From Zygaena filipendulae (Eukaryota; Arthropoda; Insecta; Lepidoptera; Zygaenidae), in the NCBI GenBank assembly GCA_907165275.2, contig OU015673.1:4169001-4233000 (forward strand): DNA of 64,000 nt, given 5' to 3'. The first letter of the stretch is position 1. Each line of letters opens with the position of its first letter. Of the stretch, positions 23,501 through 34,400 are shown one piece after another. The notes under the pieces were generated by a model. That model was given only the letters and a program-made list of their open reading frames with translations. It searched no databases and was not told the DNA's origin. The translations under genes were made by a program, and so were the position numbers.

Positions 23501-26268
23501 TTCAAAACTATTTTGACTACTGTTACTGTAGCAAGTTAACTCCCTTCTTTATTTTCTGTGTGCCTAATAGCAAAGGCCTCCCACATCAGTCTCCATTTGC
23601 TCGCGTTCACCGCGTCCCTGTGCCAGGTTCTTCCTGCCTGTACGGCAGTACAGGCAGGACATGGTAATATCATCCTCCCATCGTCTGTATGGTCTTCCTC
23701 TTATTCTCTTTCCGTCCCTTGGATACCAGGTAGTGATCATCTTGCTCCATTTATCTGGACCCATCATCATTTGGCCAGACCATTTCCATTTCAGATGTTT
23801 TATTTTAAACTTATGTCTGTTACCTTAGTTCTCTTTCTCAGGTCTTTGTAGCACACTTTATCCATAAAAGCCTAAATAAGTAAACATAATAGAATTCCAA
23901 TCCAGCGATAATTACCATCAACAAAAAAAATTTAAACACTATACCACAGAAAAAAAACCTGAGTTGAACTAAAAGTAATTTTGCTGCTTGAATAACTTTC
24001 AAACGTAGTCTTGTTGCGATATATACAACTGAATTAGGTGAATATTGTGAATACCAGTAGATTACAATTTACAATTATACATAATACAACTATGCATAAC
24101 CAAATAGACAACAAACAAATTTGGACGACACAAATGGTGCACTACACTTAAATGCAAAAGGGACATGCTTGCCATAATTCCAATGTTAACAATTTGTATA
24201 TAAATTTAATGTACAGCGATCATTTACATGCAACATTTAAACAAATTATTTTATTAAAATTACCACTAACAATAACACCATAATAATTAACCAGATTTAA
24301 ATAACTTAATTACAAAAGTTATGAGAGAAATACTTGGCAGGTAGGTAGGTTAGGTAATTGCATATGACAAAGGATTATGTTATTTATAAAAAAATTGCTG
24401 TACCCTAGAATTTTAAGTATAATAAAGTGTAATAGCATTTTATTCATTTTCTGAAATATAGATAACAATCAAATCACAGAGAATTTAAGTAATTTTGTAG
24501 TAATTTTGTATTGTAGGTACATCGAAATATATCATTTATAATCTGTGACTTTACACCACCTCTGGGTTGACTGTCTGGCGAGAATTATTTAACAGCAAAG
24601 GTCTCAAATTGGACCCAAGTTTCTCAAATTGAACTGAATCTATTTTGCAATGTGCAATGGGATGCCATTGCACACAGCTGAATGTAAAATTTTTGCTCTG
24701 TAAGCTATACATGTTTTCTTGCAGATTATACAAGATTGATGGTCGGCACCTAAATTACATTAAGGCCATTTTCATGAATTTTAACAAATCTTTTCATTGA
24801 AGGCAAGATAAAATTATGTTCCAATGTTTTTCCATTCTAAGTATAATATAACTATTTGTACTTACACAAAAAAGAAATTGACTCTATATACATGTATTAT
24901 GATTTATTATGATTTCTTATTTAAAGTAGCCATATAGAGAAAATTTTGTGATAGAATTACAATACAATTCTTCCAGACCACTCAATTGGACCTAAATCTT
25001 ACAAAAATACTACTCGAATTTATATAATTTGTCAAGAGAACTCCAGGTTTAATTTTGTATTAACTAAAGCCTTTTTATTTCATTAATCAATTCTTGTATT
25101 CATTCCTATTAACTAAAACAGTTTCGAAGGATAAGAAGAAATGGAATTCAATTATCATCATCAGGTGCATCATTGTAATCATATTGTTTTAATCAGTCAA
25201 GAATCCAATAAGGGAAAATCTTTCTCACTATTTATACATCAAATTGTTGCAATTGGGTACTCTCCAGGGTATGAAAATCAAAATTCTAATTAGATTGTCA
25301 GTTAGAAAAAATATAAATATATTAGACACATATTTTTTGCATTTTTAAAATAATGAAAATAAATATAGATAAAGCATATTAAAGTTTAGGGTAGGGGACT
25401 CGTGACGTCATTATTCAGTATAAGGCCCATACAAACTGCACCGGGTTGTGATGTCACACAAAATTTCAACTCAATGTATCACCATTATTTTTTGATTACG
25501 TAAAAAAAGAAAAATATACATCCAATATTTTTTACTAATCTACACGACGGACTAAAAAAAAATGTAGGCAAGTAGCCAGTTGAGCACACATTTTTTACCA
25601 ACTACCTACATTGTTTACCAACTACTAAATTGTTTTCCTATTTAACAATATCACATTTGGTACCTATATCAGTATAAGGTACTGGTCAGCCAGTAACTTA
25701 TTTAACAATGAAGTCAATTGCCTGAATTGCTAATGCTGCTTATTTATCTCACTGCCCATGTTTAAACAGCGATAATCAATTCCTAATTGCAAAACCAATA
25801 TCTGACTAAGTGTTAACCCTTGTTCACATTATGGAGTAGAGTTGAGGTACTTGCTATTAGTATGGACACAGTTAGATGGTCTCACCATAGTATTTATGCC
25901 ATGCGCTGCGAAACATACGTTTTTATTTGACACCCCACTTGTGTGCAAACCTTTGGCGACGTACTGTGAGCCCTGAAAAAGAAGACCCGTCGATCATTGA
26001 GCATTCATCATATTAAATACCCTCAGTGGTCATTATTGGTCACGTGAATGTCTTTCTAAGAAGTTTTATGCACAAAAGAGACTTTATTTATCAAACAAGT
26101 CTCTAATGGAATTCTATTAGGAATAGAAGAGTTACGAAACGCATTTGCATACGATTATTACTAGATACAAAGATATTTTAAGACTAAAGAAAAGTAGCAT
26201 CAAAATTTTAATTTATAAAACAATACCTGCACAAGCGTACGAAGTAGGTTCCTACTAATCAGCGACAT
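17534..26268 (-). CDS. Idh3b: Isocitrate dehydrogenase [NAD] subunit beta, mitochondrial
   Basis: Nine exons on the minus strand, in order 26268-26227, 25972-25886, 22594-22499, 22106-21990, 21520-21313, 20403-20240, 19862-19653, 18482-18346 and 17627-17534, give 384 aa plus TGA. This is the usual length of IDH3B. Exon 1 encodes a basic, uncharged-acid-free presequence ([14 protein letters not shown]) typical of mitochondrial import. Family motifs are [10 protein letters not shown] in exon 3, REQTEGEYS at about 167-175, [13 protein letters not shown] near 220-232, NLYGNIIDN near 274-282 and [20 protein letters not shown] in exon 8. GARH plus a C-terminal [13 protein letters not shown] tail fits beta rather than gamma or alpha. 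In the TCA cycle the alpha/beta/gamma complex converts isocitrate and NAD+ to 2-oxoglutarate, and beta is chiefly structural and regulatory. Introns 2, 5, 6, 7 and 8 carry MITEs or other repeats, including a heptamer array next to the exon 7 donor. Confidence 0.95.
17733..17885. repeat. CTAG-ended repeat, chimeric copy
   Basis: CTAGCTACCCCCCGCGGTTC start joined to the AAAACCGCATGAAAATCCGT block seen in the 15165 and 22775 repeats. In intron 8 of Idh3b. Confidence 0.55.
18177..18313. mobile_element. Family A MITE, truncated copy
   Basis: Left arm and centre present, right arm missing: homology stops at TTAGTTAAATGCC (18301-18313), 33 bp from the donor edge of Idh3b exon 8. Confidence 0.8.
19383..19639. 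repeat. Heptamer microsatellite/minisatellite (TGTGCAG/TGTGCAA/TGTGCAT)n
   Basis: About 36 heptamers of TGTGCA plus G, A or T, in mixed order. It lies in intron 7 of Idh3b and stops only about 13 bp from the splice donor of exon 7 (exon edge 19653). Because the unit is 7 bp, the three reading frames are permuted, and no stop codon occurs through the array in several frames of both strands. Confidence 0.95.
19925..20180 (-). mobile_element. Family B MITE copy
   Basis: Inverted relative to 10546-10875; shares TTTTTAGTCCGTC, ATATTGGAC and the CTAACTGAC...TTTTGATTTTCAT end. In intron 6 of Idh3b. Confidence 0.65.
21029..21256. mobile_element. Family A MITE, full copy
   Basis: Full palindrome, CGGCCGCACTC to GAGTGCGGCGG, in intron 5 of Idh3b, ending 57 bp before the edge of exon 5 (21313). 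Confidence 0.85.
22773..23075. repeat. Dispersed repeat with ATAGATAGAT end
   Basis: Shares TTTTATGTAACAACTTTTTT, ATTTGAATGAAACAAAGCCT, AACCGCATAACAATCCGT and TTATAATATAGATAGAT blocks with 15165-15460. Intron 2 of Idh3b. Confidence 0.6.
23560..23790 (-). mobile_element. RTE-like LINE fragment
   Basis: The minus strand encodes [15 protein letters not shown] followed by a degraded AGRNW-type stretch, the typical C-terminal segment of RTE-clade reverse transcriptase proteins of Lepidoptera (R-G-R-P-x3-W-x-DDI). It is a short relic in intron 2 of Idh3b. Confidence 0.65.
25268..25580 (+). mobile_element. Family B MITE copy
   Basis: Same order of blocks as 10546-10875 with diverged ends (GGCAAGTAGCCAGTT at the right). 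In intron 2 of Idh3b. Confidence 0.65.
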
Positions 26269-26586
26269 TATTAATTACCGATTATACCGAGTAATGCGTA
26301 GATACTTTGAAGTTAAAAGTAGTTAAAACGAAAAAGCTATTTTCGGTTAGGCTTCGGACTTCAGCAAAGTGATGGCAAAGTGGCTACTGGCAGTGTTGCC
26401 AGAGGGAAAAATGTAAATTAAATGATGATCAGAAACATACTTAATATCAGAAATCACCAAACTTTTTCCCCATTTTCAAACACAACATTTTTGTAAAGAC
26501 AGAATGAAGTTCAATTCTATGTATTAACGTTAAAAAGACGCCTATATGCTATAACCTACAGAAGATAACAGATAAGCGATAACTAA

Positions 26587-26817
26587 CGGCTGCACTCGAG
26601 TCGACTTTAATGATTACTTAAGTATAGATTTCTAAAACATAACTGCCGTAATCAGAGACGTTCAGTAAATTAATGTTAGTTGGCATTTAACGAGATGTAA
26701 CTTAATTAGTTAAATGCCAATTAACATTAATTTATTAAACTTGTCTGATTGCTGCAGTTTTGTTTTAAAAATCTGTACTTAATTAAGTAATCATTAAAAC
26801 GACTCTGAGTGCGGCGG
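26587..26817. mobile_element. Family A MITE, full copy upstream of Idh3b
   Basis: Full palindrome with a few substitutions, about 320 bp upstream of the Idh3b start codon. A trace of one more end (GGCCGCACTCGAGTC) is at about 31184-31198. Confidence 0.8.
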
Positions 26818-28507
26818 ATAACCATTAAAAAAATTCAAGTTTAAGTGATTCACAGTTCTTGAGTTGCATCAAAAGAACCGGGAATTCCCAGTATTTTCGG
26901 GACCGGGATTTCCCGATTCCCTAGATTGTTGTTTTATGTATAGCAGCTGCGCTATTTCTCAGTACAGGCTGTACAGGTAAATTGTCCAACGTCAACAGAT
27001 GAGATGAGAAAAAAAAGTAAAGATAATAATCTTCTTCTATTACGTACTTATTAGATATACGAATATCACCGTTTCTAAAATATTCTTAAGTTTTTCACCA
27101 AATAACCAAAAGATATTCAATTTCACCACCTTTTGGGGAGGGCAAAAGAATCTCAGCCATCAGTCCATACAGTCAATTCAAATGTACTTCGTTTCTCAAG
27201 TTATTTATATCGAAATACATTGGTGAGATGCATTTCGGTGCTTCACCGGAACTTCTAGTAGTGACTCAGCACTGTTGAATCTTAGGAAGTTGTATTGTAA
27301 AACAACAACCTCCCAATTTCACGGTTTTCACACACTGTTCATCACTAATTCACCACATTCATACAATATTAATCACGATGAACTAATTGTAAAACAAAGA
27401 AATAAAACTGAACCCCACCCCCAGACCCCAGTAGTTTGTTACCAGTAGTTTGTTAGCAACGTAATATCACGTTTCTTGCCCTAGGAGCACGTCTTTCATA
27501 TATCGTGTTATTACGGGGAGCCATCCCCGAAAAGGCTAGATAACTTAAAAAAAAATGGTCGTAGATCTACCAACTTATCGTAAGATTGGTAGGAAACTAC
27601 CAACCACAAACTACTTAGAGATACTTGCTACCAACTTTTGAAATCATATCTCCCTTCCCTCCAAGCCATACTTCACGCAAACTTCAAGTTGGCAACACTA
27701 AGTAGAGGTGTCACCAGTTCACCACAGTCTAATTAATTTGTGGTTCACCACTTGTCACGGCGCAACATTTGAAATCTGCAGTCCGATAAATTGCAAAGTG
27801 CTTTTGTTAAAAATGAAATAAAAACGATTTAAATTTTATTAAAACCACTAAAAGTTAATAATTAAATAAATTCAGTAAAAAAAAATTGTAAAGTCTTCCA
27901 AATCAAGGTAAGTCGAATATTAGACGATAAAATCAATATTTTCATTATCTTTTATTTGTTTCTCTTAATGATTTAACATATTCTATAGAAAACAGCAATC
28001 AGTTACGACGGAAAATTAAAAATACCGCTAGTAATATTATAAATAACAAAGAAGTTCCACGACTGTGGATTTATTGTTCAAATTATTGATCTCTACTGAA
28101 CAATCATATGAAATAAGAAGGGCTGATCGCACAATTAACGATTCATACATTGATAAGAAGGTGGTCAAGTTCATGGCTATGTTTGATAAGAAATAATATT
28201 AAGTGAGTAATTTTAAGATCATTTGAATTTCATTATTTATTATTTTATTTTATTACTAGCTGTCCCGCGCGGTTTCACCCGCAATAATTTCGAAGTTCCC
28301 GTGGAATTGTTCCATACAAACTTTGGAACCCCTTTTCATCCCCTTAGGGTTTGAATTTTCAAAAATCCTTTCTTATCGGATGCCTACGTCATACAAAGAA
28401 CACACCCTCCAAGTTTCAGGTCTCTACGATCAGCAGTTTAGGCTGTGCGTTGATCCATCAGTCATTCAGGGCAAAGCATGTTATATGTACCTATAGATCA
28501 CACTAAA
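26818..28507. other. Intergenic, upstream of Idh3b
   Basis: Contains a degraded family E relative (27125-27240), a segment at 27465-27545 related to 18945-19040 (GAGCACGT..TTCRTA..ATCGTG.TATTACGG), a donor-like CAAGGTAAGT at 27904-27913 without an assignable exon, and a CTAG-ended repeat at 28256-28470. No gene supported. Confidence 0.5.
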
Positions 28508-29314
28508 GCCCGGGTGACACGAGGCTAGTATTTTGAAGCTAGGATAGTAAGCTAGTAAGGGGTCACTAGCTTGGTTTCTAGCTTACCTACTAGCCTGGAT
28601 TGTAACCAAGCTAGTGCTGTCTACACGAAGCTAGGAAATTTCAAGCTAGTCAAGTCAGTAGTGAGTTGTGCTTAACCTGATAACACGTATACGTAAAAAT
28701 GAACAGTGTGCGTAAGAGAAAAGCAATTCTACTAAGAAAGTTAATTCGGAAGTTGTGTCAACATGCGCTAGATGAAATATTAGCTCTGCTAGAAGAAAAG
28801 CGTACTTGGACAAGACCCTGGATCTTAAGAAGACATAGTCATGGAGCATCTGCATTACTTTTAAAAGAACTGCGATCTGAGGATTCCGGCGAATTCAAGA
28901 GTATTTTGCGAATGACACCTAATATTTTTGACAATTTACTGAATCTAGTGGGACCACAAATACAAAAATTAAATACTAATATGAGAGAAGCCATACCGGC
29001 TAAAATAAACTCTCACCACGCTCTCCGACTGCACACTAGCTTAGGTTCGCTAGCTTCGCGGTTGACACGAAGCTAGTAACGAAGCCAGGATAGTAAAACG
29101 GGTGGTGGGGGGCGCCTACTAGCTTGAAAAATAGAACCCCAAGCTATTAAACTATCCTGGCTTGAGGCACTAGCTTGCTAGCTTCCACACTAGCTTACTA
29201 GCTTGTAAACGAAGCTAGTTCCGTCTACACGAAGCTAGTGTCACTAGCTTACTAGCTTGGCAGCACTAGCTTGGCTCACTAGCTTGATTTACTAGCCTCG
29301 TGTCACCCCGGCTT
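28508..29314 (+). mobile_element. PIF/Harbinger deletion derivative with terminal inverted repeats
   Basis: Ends are near-perfect inverted repeats (GGGTGACACGAGGCTAGTA at 28512-28530 and its reverse complement at 29290-29308, with AAAGCC-type bases outside). The inside keeps the start of a transposase gene and is dense in the heptamer AAGCTAG/CTAGCTT in both orientations. These are likely subterminal transposase-binding repeats. The 3-bp target duplication expected for this superfamily could not be fixed with certainty. Confidence 0.8.
28699..29076 (+). pseudogene. N-terminal fragment of a HARBI1-like PIF/Harbinger transposase
   Basis: An ORF starts with ATG at 28699 and runs to a stop at 29074-29076. 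About the first 104 residues look like the N-terminus of HARBI1-like nucleases: basic start, then RPWILRRH, a short LLLKELR helix, FKSILRMTP and FDNLLNLVGP, REAIPAK. After about 29010 the similarity stops and the frame runs into the heptamer-rich end of the element, so the whole DDE domain is absent. No catalytic function is possible. Confidence 0.75.
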
Positions 29315-29404
29315 TATAGATTAGATAATATATAATGTTTAACAGAAAAGTATTAAGGCCCTCACAGGGCTAAAACTAGCGGAAACCGCTATTTAAATCA
29401 TCGC

Positions 29405-30182
29405 ATAAAGGACAATGCCAATCTTTGTATGAAGAGTGGACCAAGTGCTGCCCAGAATAAAGTCATAGTACATTATGTTCCTTAGGGTAGTAGTAGTCTG
29501 TAAAATAAAGCGCATCTAATTCTATCCCAGGAGTCGTGAAAAAAAAAAAGTTTTTGTTGAGATTTATTGGGAAACAATAAACTTGCATGGAAGGTAGACC
29601 AAGTGCTGCCCAAGATGTAGACATAGCACATTATGTTCCTTAGGATAGTAGTAGTTTGTAAAATAAAGGGCGCCTAATTCTATCCCAGGAGTCGTGAAAA
29701 AAAAAAGTTTTTGTTGAGATTTATTGAGAAACAGTAAACTTGCATGGAAGGTAGACCAAGTGCTGCCCAGGATGTAGACATAGCACATTATGTTCCTTAG
29801 GATAGTAGTAGTTTGTAAAATAAAGCGCGTCTAATTCCATCCTAGGAGTCGTGGGAAAAAAAGGTATTATTTATTGGGTAAAAATAAATACTTAATTACA
29901 ATAACAATAAATAAATGCTTTTCCCGATGGAGGGATGTATATTTTTGACCCTTTCAACCAAAAAAAGAATTTTCCAAATTGATCCAGTCGTCTTCGAATA
30001 ATCGGGGAACATACATACTATATAAAACGTACAAACAAAACTGACGTTAATTTTTTTTCTCCGGGACCGATTTTGAAAAAAAAAAAAATTTTTCAATATA
30101 AAACAACGCAAGGAACTCAGTCAAGGTAGTCTTACTCCTGGGCAGCATTTGGTCCATACCCTGTCAATCTCCTTTAACTGTA
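29405..30182. mobile_element. Inverted-repeat element with three ~158-bp tandem repeats
   Basis: Both ends carry GGACCAA(G/A)TGCTGCCCAG-type sequence in opposite orientation (about 29437-29456 and 30140-30160), with TAAAGGA beyond them. Inside, a unit that begins at GACCAAGTGCTGCCCA is repeated at 29439, 29598 and 29754 (periods 159 and 156), each with a TAGGATAGTAGTAG segment and a poly-A run before TTTTTGTTGAG. No coding capacity is seen. It looks like a non-autonomous DNA transposon with internal tandem repeats. Confidence 0.6.
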
Positions 30183-31317
30183 AAAAAATTTCGTCTACAT
30201 TCAAATAAACGCAAAAAATCGATAGGAGATTACGCATTATTAGCGGTTGGCGCAAGTTTCACCAATGTACATACGTATATCGTACGGCCTTAAGGGCAAA
30301 TTCTGTACCTACCACGTTTCTTTCTATGGAGTCAACTCGGTTACCAATCATATAAATAATCAACTCTTTGTTGAATACATCATAGGTATCTACTTAAAAA
30401 TAGACCGAATGTATCTATATTGGAATGGCTGGCTATTTTGTTGATTCTATAATATTATGTAAAGTGGTGGGAATCACTGCATGGTATTACAAAGAAAAAA
30501 GAATGGAGCTTGACCTTAAAATGTTTCTACGTTTTATAATTTTATAGTTTACGTACTTTTTAATTGTATAGTGTATGTTAAGCTCATGGGCCTGATTAAA
30601 GGATGAAGGGGGTTGTTATAGGAGCTCTCCGAGCGCCGTTATTCAGAGGGGCCTCAGAACACAGTGTGAATACCTACTAAAATAACATAGTTAACATTAT
30701 TTCCATTTTCACAAAGTATTTAGGGCTCCCCACATTTTTTTACTTAGTCCCTAAGCATCAGTCCGGTTTCTTTGCATCCATGCGTTATTTTAAATCCTTA
30801 CGTCCACGACGTCGAATACGTAAGTTAGTTGTCCGAGCCATTCCGATCGTATTGTTTTGAAATTTAATTAGTCAATTAATGATAATATATAGGCACTTAA
30901 TTATGTATAATTGTTTTTTCTTCAGTATAATCATTTAATACATTCATGTCTTATGTTAATCAATAATGTAGATATATACCCATACGTAGGTAACATTTTT
31001 TAAAGTACGTCTACTTAAATAATGTTGTAGCCTAATTCGAGATTTTAACATAGTCTTTCGTATATAATAAATTAAAAGATTGAGAGTGATGAAGTAAAAA
31101 AGTCTTTCATACAAATACCTAACATGTATAAAAATATACATATAGCTGAACGCAGAACCTTTTGTCGGTTAAAATCGTCTTACGGCCGCACTCGAGTCAA
31201 CTGATCATCATTTAATTTGCGTGCAATCTAATCTAATCTAATCATAAGACATGAAATTTGGTAGGTAGATAGTTTAAAGGTAGAAGGCGTCAGCGAGAAA
31301 CCACTCCACCACTATAC

Positions 31318-31376
31318 ACACCACCACGGTGTACCACTTGCCCGTTTGCCCCCTATGACATTAAAAAAAAAAAAAC
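31318..31376 (+). repeat. Non-LTR 3' end with poly-A tail
   Basis: GTGTACCACTTGCCCGTTTG followed by CCCCCTATGACATT and a poly-A run; the same tail as at about 7170-7211. It lies 120 bp upstream of the sideroflexin start, so it may sit in the promoter or 5'UTR. Confidence 0.55.
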
Positions 31377-31497
31377 GGATTCCACGGAGTTCCTGCGGGA
31401 ACCCCCAAATTAACGCGGGTGCGAGTGGAACAGCTAATATAGTATTCAAATAGAGATTTTGTGTTGTGTGTTCTTCGAGTGTTCCTCGTTGGGCACA

Positions 31498-34400
31498 ATG
31501 AGCAAGCCGATAGACCTGAGCAAGCCGCGGTACGACCAGAGCACGTACACGGGTCGCGCCAAGCACTTCTTGCAGCTCACCAACCCGCTCAACCTGCTGG
31601 CCTCCGAGGCGCAGCTGGACGAGGCCAAGAGAGTCCTCGACGAGTACAAGTAAGGGTTCAAGTTTTAATCCTTTTTATGTTTTTTTTTTATTATGTACAG
31701 GCTACAGGTGTTTGACCACAGCTCGCCGGATATAAATTATATTAAGTGAGTGAGGTCGAAGATTGTAAGCACACGTAGCCTGGAGTGGGAACTGGCTTTA
31801 AAGTGAGGATGCTGGAACACACCGTTAGGTGCTTGATGGAGACAGATTGCAGCCTGAAGGTGGTAACTAACCAATAACGAATCCATTCGATTATGCGCAT
31901 GCGACTGTTAATCAAACAATAGTCAATCGTATATCGTCCGGTTCGCACGATGTTTCTATTAGAAACCAAAACAAACGTGTGTTTGTATAATAGGTATCAA
32001 AGGAGAAATTGACCGACTGACATATCCATTGGAGGTTAGTAGGTATAAGAAACCAAAAGAACTTTTTTTAATTTACACCCTGTTACGAGGTGTTCATAGT
32101 AAACACAAAATACTTAGAGATACTACCGTAAATGAATGACTAGTCGGGGTGGATTGGTAGTAGAAGTATTTCCATTTCTTTATTTTTTCGATGACAGTTC
32201 TAATGTGATAGTTGTAGTGTTGTGACCAAATACCTAAGTAATGATATCGATGGCATATATTTATTATGTTTTGAACAAAGACAAATACTTACAACAAAAA
32301 CATTCAAATGATCCACCGCCATGTTGTAATATAATTACATCTTGTAATGAAATGTAATATTAGTTAATAAATTAGTACAAAATTATCCGGCAATAGTTTA
32401 GTTTCTTACATAATATTGTAAAAAAATATCGGGTCTGTTAGTTATCGTGTTACGTTTATCGATAGCTCCATCCCTATCGGTTTCTCCGACTCTACTATGA
32501 CCTTGTACGTGCGTAAACGTCTATATTTTTATTAAATAATGTATACATAATGTATGAGATAATGTAAAAAAGACGCTCGTTCAAGTGTCATTTCCTACAA
32601 GAGCTGTCATCGAGAAAGTAAAGAAATGGAAATAGTATAGTTACCTATATTCCGCTTGGTCGGTCGGTTTATGATAAAGGATAAAGCCTTTATTTCATAC
32701 CCCATTCCCACTAACGCTGTAGAGGTTTCCTTACAATGTCTTCTACCGTAAAACCTGTGGTAGAAAATCGTTTTAATCTTACATAGGTACGTAGATCATG
32801 TCCCACACGAGTCTGAGGATTGAACTATCTCGCTCTGTGAATAAGAGACGAGAATTCCATCACTTGAATGCAACGAATCCCTTTCAGAGAATTACATCCA
32901 TGTAGGTAGTTAGGTATCTACCTACTCCACTACTCTACCTTGGCTCTGTCGGAAGACCAACAAAGCACAGCCTCCGTCTCTTTGTCGTATTGTTAATTTG
33001 TGTTTCTTTTGTAATTTACATAATTTTTTGATGGGGACCAATACAATTATTTTAATTTCATTCACCCAGGAAGAACCGTAAGCTACCCCCGGGATACGAT
33101 GAGGAGCGTCTGTGGGCCACCAAGTACTTGTACGACAGCGCCTTTCACCCGGACACTGGCGAGAAAATGTTCATCCTAGGGCGCATGTCCGCGCAGCCGC
33201 CGATGAACACGATCATCACCGGATGTGAGTGAAAATAATGTTTAAGTTGACATTTTTACATGATATCTACCTACAAACCAAAGCAAAGGTTTGGCTATGA
33301 AATTTTGTAACTCGAAAATAAAATAAAAAAATAATGAAACCGCGAAACTGGCACTTTGATCGTCATTTTTACATATTATAAAATGAAGTCGTGTTCGCGA
33401 TAAACTCAAAAACTACTGAACGGATTTTCATACGGTTTTCACCAGTAAATATAGTGATTCATTCATATCTAAGTATAGTTGGACATAGATAAGCAATAGT
33501 GTGTTAACCCACACTGGAGAAATTTCTAATAAATCGTGTTTTAAAAGTATAGCGCCATTTTGTGTCAACATTTTTTATGTTCAATATTTAGTTACATATT
33601 TAAGCAATGTTATAAGGTAAACACGTTCCCAACTCTCAATAAATCGTTCTCAATCAATAACTTGATTTTGTGGGTTAACATGTTATTGCTTATCTGCGTC
33701 CACTTTATCCTGGAATAGGTACTTTTGTAAAAAATAATATACCTACTAACTTATGTAAAACCTAAACCGTGGACAAGCTTAACGATGTACACGCACGGTG
33801 ACAAAACACATTGCATGTGTGACCTGATTCCCGCAGGCATGATAACATTCTACAAGACAACCGCTGCTACTATATTCTGGCAGTGGGTGAACCAGTCGTT
33901 CAACGCGGTGGTCAACTACACCAACAGATCGGGCGACGCGCCGCTTTCCACCAAGTGAGACATACACTTGTATAATCATAAGTCCCGAGCCCCACTGTCC
34001 TGGCGGGGAGAAGTCAAAAACCTCATCGTTATACTGGTTCATAATAAAATTGAACGATTTTACGTAGAAGAAATAGTGGTAGGTATATCGAATCTATGAT
34101 AACTCAAGCAACATTTCAAATGTCACGTGCATTCATGCGAGCCCTATTTGAATTTGGCAGATTATAATTGAATAAAATAAAATAATAATAAAAATAATAA
34201 AATATAAATAAAAAAACTATCCGGCTCGAAGGACCAATTTTGTAATAGGCAAATCAGAAATCATTTCTTACCAGTTAAAAGATCTTTATTACTAATTTAC
34301 CTACATCATTCGTCTTTTATCCCTTAAATTAGAAACTCTTGTTGATTACCCACTAACAGACATAAAACCGACTTTCTGCAGCCAACTACTAGCTTCGTAC

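Noticed and set aside
17534..26268. Idh3 gamma or alpha subunit
   Set aside because: [20 protein letters not shown] and the KVRTKDLGG tail fit beta; the gamma-type AT-R-NTGKSI form is absent.
28699..29076. Domesticated HARBI1 host gene
   Set aside because: Only the N-terminal part remains, the open frame ends within transposon terminal sequence, and terminal inverted repeats surround it.
29439..29860. Possible CRISPR array (three regular repeats)
   Set aside because: Repeats are about 158 bp with no unique spacers, in a eukaryotic genome, so this is a tandem repeat inside a transposon.
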